Origin: Tupaia tana
Lineage: Eukaryota; Chordata; Mammalia; Scandentia; Tupaiidae
Direction: 5' to 3'
NCBI GenBank assembly: GCA_026018925.1
Contig: JAKSZU010000016.1
Location: 55,379,075-55,443,074 of the forward strand
Length of the DNA: 64,000 nucleotides
Positions 55,117-64,000 of the stretch are shown piece by piece. Made by a program: the position numbers and the translations under genes. How positions within the stretch are numbered: the first letter of the stretch is position 1; the number at the start of each line of letters is the position of its first letter. Below the pieces are notes generated by a model, which was not told the origin of the DNA, searched no databases, and worked only from the letters and a program-made list of their open reading frames with translations.

Positions 55117-55274
55117 AGATGGTCCCCAGCTTATGATCTTAGCACACTTAAGGTAGACTAGGCTAAGCTATGATAGTTGGTAAATTAGGAGAATTAAATG
55201 CTTTTTAACTTACGATATTTTCATTTATGTTGGGTTTATTGGGGTGTAACCCCATCATAAGTTGAGCAGCATCT
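55117..55274. mobile_element. Tigger-type MITE inside L1, TA-flanked
   Basis: It starts CAGATGGTCCCCAGC and ends GTTGAGCAGCATCTG, with TA on both sides. The interior has TAAGGTAGACTAGGCTAAGC and GGGTTTATTGGGGTGTAACC. Removing it restores the L1 reading GTATATA-CCCATCAGTGGG. Confidence 0.88.
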
Positions 55275-55599
55275 GTATACCCATCAGTGGGATTGTTGGA
55301 TCATATACTAGCTCTATTTTTAATTTTTGAGGACCCTCCATACCATTTTCCATTATAGCAATAGTAACTTATATTCCCATCCACAATGTACCAGGGTTCT
55401 TTTTTCTCCACACGCTCACCAATACTTGTTATCTCCTGTTTTTTTTATAATAGCCATTTTACCTGATGTGAATTGATATCTCATTATGGTTCTGATCTGC
55501 ATTTCCCTGATGATTAGTGATGCTGAGCACCTTTGCACATAACCATTGACCCTTTTAAATATCTTTGGAATAAACTTCTATTCAGTAGATTTTTTTTTC

Positions 55600-56380
55600 T
55601 GAGTTTTCTTAAGGGTCCCTTTGCAAAACAGAAGTTGGCCATGAATTCTGATCATTTATCTCTTCTAATTCTGCCTTGCTAGTGGATTTTAGTTCATCCT
55701 TAAAATCCAGAAAGCCAGATCACTTCTGGAATCTTTACTCCTCTTCTAAGATCCCTGTTCTGCCCAATGCTGTCTCCCCTGCTGGACTGCCAGCGTGGAT
55801 GTGGCCCTGAAGCTTGCTCCTCTCTGCCCCTGACTTCACACACTGAAACTGGAGCTAAAAGGTGCCTACACCCTATTATAGCACAAACAACCAGTGCCAG
55901 CTTGGCATACAGGAGAGACCATCCATTAGTCTCTCTCTCTTCCCAGGCCCTGGCTGCTCATACAGATTCTATGAGTATCTGAGTTCTGTTTGTCTTTAGA
56001 ATTTCTAATTTTTTCATCATCTTTTTTCCAATTCAGTCTTGATTTCTTTCTATACTGCTTTCTCCCTTGGGGACGTATGTTCAATCCAAGCATCTGCTTA
56101 CAGCCTCCTTTTGAATACTAGGGCAAATATTCATTGAATTTCCATTTCATTGTTTTCCTCCTCTCTCAATAAATTATCCTGTCTCCTCTTAGAGGCCACC
56201 ATGTCTCGCTAACTGAACTCCAGGCTCTTCATGTGCATGAAAAATCTCTCTGAATTTATCTTCATCTCCAGTGCAACCTCACCTTGATTATTTCCCATAG
56301 TCTGCTTGTTCTTGCCACTGTCTGATATTAATGCACTGTGTAGCTCACAGAAAAGTTTGCCAACTTTGTTCTTTCCTTGT
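55600..56380. other. Unrecognised non-coding sequence
   Basis: Pyrimidine-rich, with a short frame at 55767-55982. No gene or named repeat. Confidence 0.3.
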
Positions 56381-56384
56381 TTGT

Positions 56385-56660
56385 GCTGGTTGGCCTCCTG
56401 AGGGAATAAGCTACACAGAGAACAAGATGGCTGCCTGAGTACAGATCCCTGGTACAAACCCAGCCCCCAAGGACCCTGGGCCACACACAGTTACCAGCCC
56501 AGATATCTGCCTCATGAATGCAGCAACCTGTTTCTGCCCAATCAGAAAGGATAAACGTCAAACCTGAGCAGAATGATGTAATGGTTTCTACTGGCCCCAG
56601 CTGCCATGTAAAGGTCTGGGCTAAGGTTAACCTAGGACTCCCAGTTATAATATAGGTCTT
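56385..56660. mobile_element. Possible LTR fragment, unclassified
   Basis: ACAAGATGGCTGCCTGAG and the CCAAT-box phrase GCCCAATCAGAAAGG near 56536 resemble U3 regions of ERV1 LTRs. No ends were found. Confidence 0.25.
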
Positions 56661-56784
56661 AAAAACCTCAAGTGATGGTGATGTCTGTTTACATAATGAG
56701 GATCATTCTCGTTCAAAATCTGAGATGGTTTGAATATAACATGTTATTATGTATTGGGAAGAGAAAATGTAAGCATCTTTTACA

Positions 56785-56825
56785 TTTTGTAAGGGGTTTT
56801 TGCCTTAGAGTCTGTGCAGTCACCA

Positions 56826-56856
<31 letters not shown>

Positions 56857-57052
56857 TGAAAGGGAAAGTGAGAAATGACCCACCAGGGAATATTGCCATG
56901 CTACAATCCCTTCTCCTGTGTTCTCCTCTTGGAATCTTAGGCATGCAAACGCACATGCCTGGTTTAAGTTTCAAGCCACCATGTCCCAGACTTGAACTAC
57001 AGTCAGCCATGTGGGAGTCCAGTGACATAACTGCTATGCCATCTGCTGGCCG
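56785..57052 (-). mobile_element. tRNA-derived SINE, family A, minus strand
   Basis: GGGGTTTTTGCCTTAGAGTC, a GA tract, CACCAGGGAATATTGCCATG, and a reversed head (GACTTGAACTACAGTCAGCC) ending CTATGCCATCTGCTGGCC. GTAAGCATCTTTTACA before and GTAAGCACCTTACAAA after are the target duplication. Confidence 0.92.
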
Positions 57053-57054
57053 GT

Positions 57055-57630
57055 AAGCACCTTACAAATATCAGACATTAATCTAACACCTTTTCATAGT
57101 CGATAGGACCTTGTATATACCAAAAGACACCCAAAGGAAGGATTTCGTTCAAAATAGGGACTAAGAGTAAGAGAAAATTTTCTTACCCTACATGAAACTG
57201 GGGAGCATTTCCCCTATAACATGGTCTCAGGGAAGCTCTCTCCACTGCAAGCTGAAATGGTTCAGAGTATTTCACTGAAAGGCCAATGGGCCAAAGAAAC
57301 ACCATAGCCCTTGTGTTTGAAAAGGCACCATCTGTTCCAGGGCATAGTCAGGGACAAATCATTTTATTTCTTTGAACCCCTATGTCTTCCTATGTAAAGA
57401 GGCAATATTACCTAGGTAGCAGGATTATCTTACAAAGGAAATGAGACCATGTGCTTGATTCTGGTGTCTGCCCTTTTTCCTGGCTTCTGATCTAGCAGTG
57501 AGCTTTTGGGTTTAGTGTTGTGGTTTATGATTTTGTGGGACTTCCACCAGTAGAGATAATCCTAAGCAACCTGGACTTGGGTGAAACCATCGTCACACAG
57601 ACACTGACTATTGCACTACGCTGAGGCACA
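57055..57630. other. Unique non-coding sequence
   Basis: No recognised feature. Confidence 0.4.
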
Positions 57631-57634
57631 TGTC

Positions 57635-57805
57635 TGTGGAGTAGGACTACCCAGGTTCAAATCTTCTTTCTGCCTCTTGATTGCTATTGCTGTTAAGCCG
57701 ACAATAGGAATAATAATAGAACAGACAGGATTTCATGAAGATTAAGAGAGATAATCCATGTGAAATATTTAGCAAATATTTTAATAAACATTTATTAATA
57801 TCCAC
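57635..57805 (+). mobile_element. MIR remnant
   Basis: GACTACCCAGGTTCAAATCT, AAGATTAAGAGAGATAATCC and TGTGAAATATTTAGC follow MIR. Confidence 0.75.
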
Positions 57806-57924
57806 ATCCTTAATTATTTTTTACTTATTTTGTCTTATCATTTTCCTATGAGGATAGAGAAGAAGAATGTGGGATCAAGTAGAATATATTTAGTTTCCAA
57901 CTAAAAGACTATGTTAGTATTAAT

Positions 57925-58130
57925 AGCACCTTTTCCATGCACACAGTTTTGTGCACATTGATTCTTAAAACTATGCGATGACTGAGGCCATCATTATCAC
58001 TCCCATTTGACCAAGGACTAAATTGAGACATGGAGAAGTTCAATGATTTTTCCAAGGTCACAGGGTCAGTAAAGGAGTGCCAGATCCTCTGACACTTAGC
58101 CCAGTGATCCACAGCCCATTGACTCTCACC
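57925..58130 (-). mobile_element. MIR-like remnant, minus strand
   Basis: CACTCCCATTTGACCAAGGA, AATTGAGACATGGAGAAG and TTTCCAAGGTCACAGGGTC are reversed MIR core. Confidence 0.75.
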
Positions 58131-58640
58131 ACAAAAAGCAAATCAATGGGAACACATCTTCCAGGCTGAAGTTAAGACAATTTTCCTTTAGCCCTTCACT
58201 GAAACCATTTATTTGCTTTAGTGCCACGTGTAGCTTCTCTTCTCTGCCCGCTGCTTGCCTCTTAGCAAGAAAAGGACATCAACTCAGCTACTCAGCTGGT
58301 CTTTGAGATTCCAGGCATCAAGTAAAATCACTCTCTGAGGTCAATCCCAATGATTATTTGAGGGACTCAATTTCCTTTAGAGAAGGCACATTGTCAGTTC
58401 AATCTACTGTGGAATTTGTAGTATTAATGAATTGAAGTATACTTTAGGGATTTCTCCCAGATGCTTATTTTAATTTAAGCTCTAGGGGTTTAACTTTCCA
58501 AAATACTCAATTTTGTTCATTATGAAAACTAATAACTGGCTTATTTCACTGCTAATTTGGGTACGAAGGTTAATTATCTATAGTGGAGTGGTCTCGAGCT
58601 AATCTAAAGTCTACCTGAACACGGCACTGTGTCTAATTGA
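58131..58640. promoter_or_regulatory. Candidate conserved non-coding block
   Basis: Repeat-free, with CACGTG (GCCACGTGTAG near 58225), ATTAATGAATTG near 58424, TAATTTAAGC near 58473 and GGTTAATTATC near 58569. Homeobox-type cores plus an E-box without mobile elements suggest regulatory DNA, on composition only. Confidence 0.22.
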
Positions 58641-59029
58641 TTCCCCCATGCACTGAGAAATGAGTATTTCTTTGTGAAAGGAAAAAAAAGAAACTCCTCT
58701 GATGTGGATTCTTTTGGTCGCTGCATTTTGTAAAATGAGCAGTGTCTCTCCAAGGTGGTAGGCATCTTTCTTTTTTTATAGGACCATGGAATCCACTCAA
58801 TTATCTCTGGTCCCATTCAGCTCCATCTCAGCAGCTTCCTTTACCCCACAATATGCCCAGTCACCAGTGTCTAGCATTGTTTACTCAGTGTAAGTTTAGG
58901 AAGTGTGAACACATATTTTAAATTATGCTAGCATGACTGCAATCAAATCAGAATGCCTTGCCTCCTAAAATATACCAACAACAGTAATGTCAACAACAAC
59001 GTCTTGCTGTCTTTATCATTTTGAAGGAG

Positions 59030-59225
59030 TGAAGGCTTTCATGTGCACTTTCCACATCTTCCTAACAGTCCAGTAAATCATTTTATTCTACTCTTTAGTA
59101 GATGAAGAACTGAGTCCCACAGAGATCCAGGTGTACACAAAAAGCAGGTATGAAGAAAGGGAACAGAAAACAGGTTTCCTAATTCCCAATTCTATGCCCT
59201 TCCTAATTTACTATACCACTTCGGC
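59030..59225 (-). mobile_element. MIR-like remnant, minus strand, weak
   Basis: AGTAGATGAAGAACTGAGTC followed by CCCACAGAGATCCAG and a terminal AACAGGTTTCCTAATTCCC are consistent with a diverged reversed MIR. Confidence 0.4.
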
Positions 59226-59639
59226 TATCTGTAAAGTATTTAAAAGCTATTTATTTTTAGGATGTCTTCTTTTTCAGACATGCTGATATATAATTGCACT
59301 TTGTGAAACACAATTCCATCTCCAGGAAGTTATATGAATTAATACTGCCTATAGGATCCTAGAGAACATCCTGTCATTTAATGATCACCTGTTTTCCTAT
59401 AAGGTCACCCCTTTCTCTGCTGGCTCTGTTCTTCGGGTAGGGAATGAAATAACTGGGTCTAACCGATGATCCCGTTTCTCTCAAGGAACTAAGGCCAGAT
59501 TTGGCCTTGAACTTCCCAAGCACATGTTAGTCTTTGTAGCTCTCTTTCCCCATCTTCCTTTGATTTATTTAAAAATTACTTTCTAAACCAACTTGAAGCA
59601 GCTCAAAATTAATTTAAACTCTCCCAAAACTGAATTTGT

Positions 59640-60260
59640 CAATGTCCACCATTGTAATTTGTTACATTGCATTATAACCTACTACAGAACCGTGGCAATG
59701 TCAGAACTCTGATGATGTAGTGTGGTCTCGATGTACAATATATCATAAGAGCAGTTTCAACTTGGATGATAGATGGAGCAAGCCTGGTAAGAATTTAAAA
59801 AGAGACCTAAATTTCTGAAATTTTTTATTCCTTTTAAGTGGTTGAAGGCATCACCCCCAAGAGATTACTGAAAGTCTAAATCATTTTTTTTCCTCCTTTT
59901 TTGCTCTGTATCACACAGAGGTCTGCAAAGGCAATTAACCCAGCATGTTGGCAGAATTGCTGGGGCATAATTTGCTTTTGCTGTGGCCTTGTAGCTTTGG
60001 CCATGACATTGTACCATCAGTTAGGAAAGAGAATATAAATCCACTTTTGTTTAATGGCATCACCAATTAGGTACAACCATGTTCCACCCACCCATTCTTT
60101 TATCAGCCTCCAGAGTGGCAGGTCCTCACTAGGGTTTGTCCCTTAGAGAGGAGAAAGAACTTACCTACACATGGTCTGCACACCATGACCTGGGCTTCTT
60201 ATTTAGTCTAATGTCTGTCAAGAATCTTCTGACTTCAACTCATCCATATCAGGGTAAAGC
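59640..60260. promoter_or_regulatory. Candidate conserved non-coding block
   Basis: A repeat-free stretch with AAGGCAATTAACCCAGC near 59930, TAATTTGC near 59970 and CACCAATTAGGTAC near 60062. It lies between old MIR remnants. Function is inference. Confidence 0.22.
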
Positions 60261-60429
60261 TATGCAACCATGAAGAATAATAACGATATTTTATAAAATA
60301 AATAAATGGTCTTTTACTTATAAGTGATGATAAAAACACTTTTAAATAAAGTAAGATACACTCTCTACAGCAAGCCACAAATGCAATGAATCTACAGGTG
60401 TGGATGATTTACTGTCATGCCAGTTCTTA

Positions 60430-60600
60430 CTAGAGGCTAGGACTCCTGTAGCTAATTAGCTCAATGGTCCAACCCCATTATTTTATAGAGAGAAAACTCG
60501 GGCCTAGTGACTCAAATCAGTTCAACATCTCGAACTTAGAACTGGGTCTGGGGACTTTATATGCCATGTTTTACACTCTGGACCAGCAGGTCTCCGTGGC
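60430..60600 (-). mobile_element. MIR remnant, minus strand
   Basis: TGGTCCAACCCCATTATTTT, GAGAAAACTCGGGCCTAG and AGAACTGGGTCTGGGGAC follow the reversed MIR core. Confidence 0.6.
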
Positions 60601-60693
60601 ACCCATCCAACATACTGGTGTGTCCTGATGAATTATGAGCTCAATTGAAGGTAATGTGTTATTAATAACAACATTAAAATATGAAAATTATTT

Positions 60694-61049
60694 ATTTTAT
60701 TTTTTTCTTTAAATTTATTTATTTACATTAATTCACTATACATCATTACAGCATACAAAATGAATTTTGCATACAGAATACACTATATATTGGCTCAATC
60801 AAGCAAATCAACATACATGTTATCAACAAATTTCTATTTCTTATGTCCTGTATATTTTGCTTTTTTTTTTTTTTTCCCATCCTTGATTCCCTATCCCTCA
60901 CCCTCTGCCATGTTCCACCCTCCTCCCACGTTGTCTCTGGTATCCATGGTTGCTTTCTATGCCTCCCCCCCCCCCCATTTAATTGATTTGCTAATGAACT
61001 TAATTAGTCTAAATATTTCCAATAGCAAGCGTAGCTGATATATACATAT
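60694..61049 (-). mobile_element. Short 5'-truncated L1 insertion with 15-bp target duplication
   Basis: The perfect flanks ATATGAAAATTATTT (60679-60693 and 61050-61064) define the insertion. On the minus strand it contains a purine-rich L1 3' UTR (reverse of 60880-60975, with a C-run at 60966-60978 on the plus strand) and ends AATAAATAAATTTAAAGAAA. The intact duplication indicates a fairly recent event. Confidence 0.85.
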
Positions 61050-61065
61050 ATATGAAAATTATTTT

Positions 61066-62139
61066 TATTTTTAAAAATATAAATTAAAGCAGCTATCTCT
61101 ATGATGATATCTTCATTATTTAGCCCTCTTACTTGCTTTCCAGAGTGAAAGAGAGTTACAGCCATTGCATTGAGAATCATAAGTACAACTATGAAAGTAA
61201 AATTTATACTACAGTAAAAATTACTTGCATTAGTTTTTTTTTTTTTTTTGGAGGGGGGTAGATCTTTATAAATTCTAAAGTGCAAGCTGATTCTACTGAT
61301 AATCTGGGGAACATTAGAATATCACTGCAGATAATTCCTTCAATGTCACAATTTTATCATAAAGATTAGTTTTTCTTTGCTGTACCCCTTGCTGTCATCT
61401 CTGTGATAGTATTCTTTCAATGAACAGCATATACACATGCCATCCATTAACGATATGGGCATAGCTCAGAGCAAGCCCAACAACCTGCTCACAGAGTTGC
61501 GCTAAGACTGAGCTCTGCCTATGCTCTAGGTCTCCAGTCATAAATGGAAAGGAGGATTTGGGAAGATGTATGCTGCCCATTTGATCCTATTTGACATCGT
61601 ATAGTTCTCACCCTCAGGCAATCACAGCTTTCAGCAGACAGAAGGACCGCTAAGTGTGGGGAAGAAAGAGGCAAGGAGGATACCCACAGTGGGCTACTCA
61701 AAAACGTCCCCCTGGACCAGCCATGGCCCTTTTTTGGCTCCAATGTATCACCATCATGTTTGATCTGTTAGCAATGGCTCCAGCTCTGATGGTCACCTTG
61801 GAACCAGGGAATGAAAAAAGGTAAGGAAAGGCAAATTATCATCAGATCCAGAGCACAGTGTCTAGGAAATGACATCCTCTGTGTGACCTTGGGCTGGTCA
61901 TTCTGTCTCATCTGCCACTCAGCACAGCTGACCCACATGAGTGTTTTAAAAATACCAGATCTCATGTTTACAAGTTCAGAAGGTACAGATTGATCAAATA
62001 CGATATTTTATGACTTGACTCTAAGTTTGATGATAAAAGGTTCATTTATTCTTATTGCTTCTAAATCATTGACAACATCATGGCCCCACTAAGGCCCACC
62101 CAAGGAGGAAGACAAAATTTCACCCTTGTTGGAAGACAC
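61066..62139. other. Unique non-coding sequence with a T-run
   Basis: A run of about 16 T lies at 61234-61250, followed by GGAGGGGGG. No gene or SINE recognised. Confidence 0.4.
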
Positions 62140-62515
62140 ATCACTACAACTTGAATGTGCTTCCTAGAATTTCATGAGTTGAAATTTGGCAAGTAATGGT
62201 AATGGTGTCAGAAGGATGAAGATTTAATCCAGTGTTGAAAGGTTTGGCTTTTGGGAGGCAACCGTGATTGGATGAGATCACCCGGGTAAAGCCCCATGAT
62301 TGACTTCTGGTAGCTTTACAAGACACACAAGCTCTGCCCCTGACTTCTTGTCATGTGCAGCCCTGTGCTGCCCTGGGACTCTTTAGGATCTCAGCCAACA
62401 AAGAGAAGCTCATTTGAACTTGGACCTTCAAAACCACGAGCTAAATAAATCTCTATTCTTCACAAATGCAGTATGCAGTATTAGGTTATTAAGCAACAAA
62501 AAAACTGGCTGAAAT
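62140..62515 (+). mobile_element. MST-like MaLR LTR, sense, diverged
   Basis: CTTTTGGGAGGCAACCGTGA, TTGGATGAGATCACCC, GCTAAATAAATCTCTATTCT (polyadenylation region) and GTATTAGGTTATTAAGCAAC with a GGCTGAAATA end follow an MST LTR. It is strongly diverged at the 5' side. Confidence 0.65.
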
Positions 62516-63035
62516 ATACACTATTCTGATAAAGATGAGGAACACACTTCACCTAAGCATGTCAACTTGAATTCATTATAGTTCTGTTTCTCAGCAACTA
62601 TTATGCAATTTACTCTTGCTGTAGGCTCCTTTAAAAATTGAAAATACTGAGTATAAGCAGAAAATACTGAGAAAAACATCATTTAATGAAGAATCAAAAT
62701 TTAATCCAGAACATGTGAAAGAATTTAAAATACCCAGACTTCAAAAACTGGGCATGATATTCCCATGGAGAGGAATTTTTAAAAAGTCAAGAAATTAAAT
62801 ATCTATCACATATTTAACATCTCTCCTAATTATATGGAATCCTACTGTATTATGATCAGACCAAAATTGCATTTTAATCTACATTCTCATATGTTTATCA
62901 AATTCTAATATTGATTTATATTTCCATCCATTTCTCCCAAATCAAACTACTATTGGTATGTAAACAGCATTATTATGTTCCTTGGTATTTATGACAACAA
63001 GGCCAAATTTCACCTAGTTTTATTTGCCAAGGTCT
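62516..63035. other. AT-rich unique sequence
   Basis: No recognised feature. Confidence 0.4.
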
Positions 63036-63038
63036 TAT

Positions 63039-63118
63039 GTTGGGTCATTGGAAAGTTATGATGCATTTTTACATAGAAAAACAGAAAAATACATTAAAAC
63101 TTTTCCGACGACTGAATA
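63039..63118. mobile_element. Palindromic mariner-type MITE, best preserved (80 bp)
   Basis: The left arm is TTGGGTCATTGGAAAGTTAT then GATGCATTTTT. The right arm, read reversed, is TATTCAGTCGTCGGAAAAGT then TTTAATG. The interior CATAGAAAAACAGAAAAATA is shared with 28965-29043. It ends at TA, consistent with Tc1/mariner target use. No transposase is encoded. Confidence 0.7.
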
Positions 63119-64000
63119 CATGCTATAGGGGAAATAAAATGTGGAATCTGAGGAGCAGGTTCAGGCCCTGGCTGCTGGCTTTGGTTTGCTATGTTTCCAG
63201 TCTTGAAAGGAGAAGATAAAGTGCACTGCATATTAGATGGGGAGGCTTCCCCCAGAACAGAGCTTTTTCTTGAATACACAATATCATTCACAGATTTCCT
63301 GCTGTGAGTTATGAAGAAAATTGTCTTCCTTCTCTCCCTCTGAAGACAAATGGATGAGTACCTACTCTGAAAAGTACCATAGCAGGAGAGGAGGTTCATG
63401 GGAGGGATGGTGGAAAAATCTAGCCAGTTATATCTTCAGCCTGATCCCCTTTCACAGATGGATCCTTTTTCTCTGCCATACCATCCACCTTTAGCTTGTC
63501 AATGCTGCCTGATGTTGGGGAGGAGATATGTTGGGGTTGGGGTAAAGACAGTGCCCTTCCTAATTATTCATCCCTCATTGCTTTAGCCATTAGTGCTATT
63601 ACATTAAAAAAAAAATCTCTAAACAAGGAAAAGAAAACAAGGCTAAGGAACATGAAACACTCTTAGATGTTGGGTTCCTAGAAGAAGGCTTGGAACCTGC
63701 CTCACTTGGCCACATCCTGGAAGTGGAGGAAGAAGAGCCACAAAAAAGTCAGCAGGTAGATTTGTAGAATCAGAGGTCAGAGAGCCCTAGGCTGTCTTGT
63801 GCCACGCAGTATCCAGAAAAACAATAAGACCTAGCCAACAAAAGGCTACATGATGCATCTAGCCATGGATCTAAGAGAGTCAAGGTTTTCCCATCTCTCA
63901 GAGCATCTTAAGTGAAGAGAGTGTTTCTTGGATGTCCAACAACAGCATAGACTTGGCACAAATTCCATCAGAGATCAAGAGCCCAGGAAAGAAAGAAAAC
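63119..64000. other. Unique non-coding sequence
   Basis: No gene or repeat recognised up to the window end. An A-run lies at 63604-63615. Confidence 0.4.

Larger units (their letters stand above)
54298..55595 (-). mobile_element. Old L1 (L1M-type) 3' end with end of ORF2, minus strand, with nested elements
   Basis: The T-run at 54301-54314 is the poly(A) side. 54315-54470 is an L1M-type 3' UTR (AAGGTGCACAACATGATG in the plus reading). 54640-55590 is the reversed ORF2 C-terminal coding region. A decayed peptide piece with TMKFYSAL is readable at about 54960. Landmarks are TTATTTCACTTAGCATAG, GATGGACACTTAGGTTG and CATTTCCCTGATGATTAG. It is interrupted by a SINE and a Tigger MITE, and is not functional. 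Confidence 0.9.

Noticed and set aside
1..64000. A bacterial-style operon, prophage, defence system or other new multi-gene system
   Set aside because: No clustered long frames, ribosome sites or terminators exist; every scale of the window reads as mammalian repeat-rich non-coding DNA.

Overview
The window reads as ordinary, repeat-dense, non-coding nuclear DNA from a placental mammal, either intergenic or inside a very large intron. No protein-coding exon, rRNA, functional tRNA, snRNA or CRISPR array could be supported. Nearly all open frames are short. The longest, 181 codons on the minus strand at 5324-5869, resembles no family I recognise. Placental origin is shown by ancient mammal-wide repeats: MIR, L2, MLT1 and MST LTRs of the MaLR class, MER5-like hAT elements, MER2/Tigger elements and an old L1 3' end. 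One 7SL RNA-derived, Alu-like SINE at about 2063-2245 argues for the supraprimate clade. Typical Alu, rodent B1/B2/ID and rabbit C-SINE copies are absent. Instead two abundant tRNA-derived SINE families (called A and B here) and a short relative (C) fill the window. A colugo (Dermoptera) would fit this mix, but that is an inference and was not verified.

Layout. 0.5-7.5 kb: a MER2 element split by SINE A, further A copies, the 7SL-derived SINE and an ERV1-type LTR fragment. 7.5-12.8 kb: mostly unique sequence with MIR remnants and a regulatory-looking block near 8.7-9.1 kb. 12.8-13.8 kb: a hAT fossil split by a mariner-like MITE, then SINEs. 15.4-17.7 kb: L2 and three MaLR LTRs. 19.3-20.3 kb: four MER5-like elements head to tail, one split by SINE B. 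21-33 kb: SINE A/B copies, L2 and MIR. A unique block at 24.9-25.3 kb carries octamer, AP-1, forkhead-like and TATA-like motifs. 34-49 kb: three pairs of local direct duplications, a second MER2 element, many B SINEs, long TC/AC microsatellites, and a lineage-type L1 3' end at 44.4-44.8 kb. 49-57 kb: a MIR split by LTR insertions, then an L1M-type 3' end that contains both a Tigger MITE and a short SINE. 57-64 kb: almost free of SINEs. It holds a short young L1 with a clear 15-bp target duplication, an MST-like LTR and a mariner-type palindromic MITE.

No gene network can be described. What the window records is several layers of transposition. The oldest are MIR/L2, MaLR, hAT and Tigger elements. 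Lineage-specific tRNA SINEs, short L1 insertions and a small palindromic mariner-type MITE family came later. Repeat names rest on remembered consensus features and not on a database search, and boundaries are approximate unless a target-site duplication is cited.
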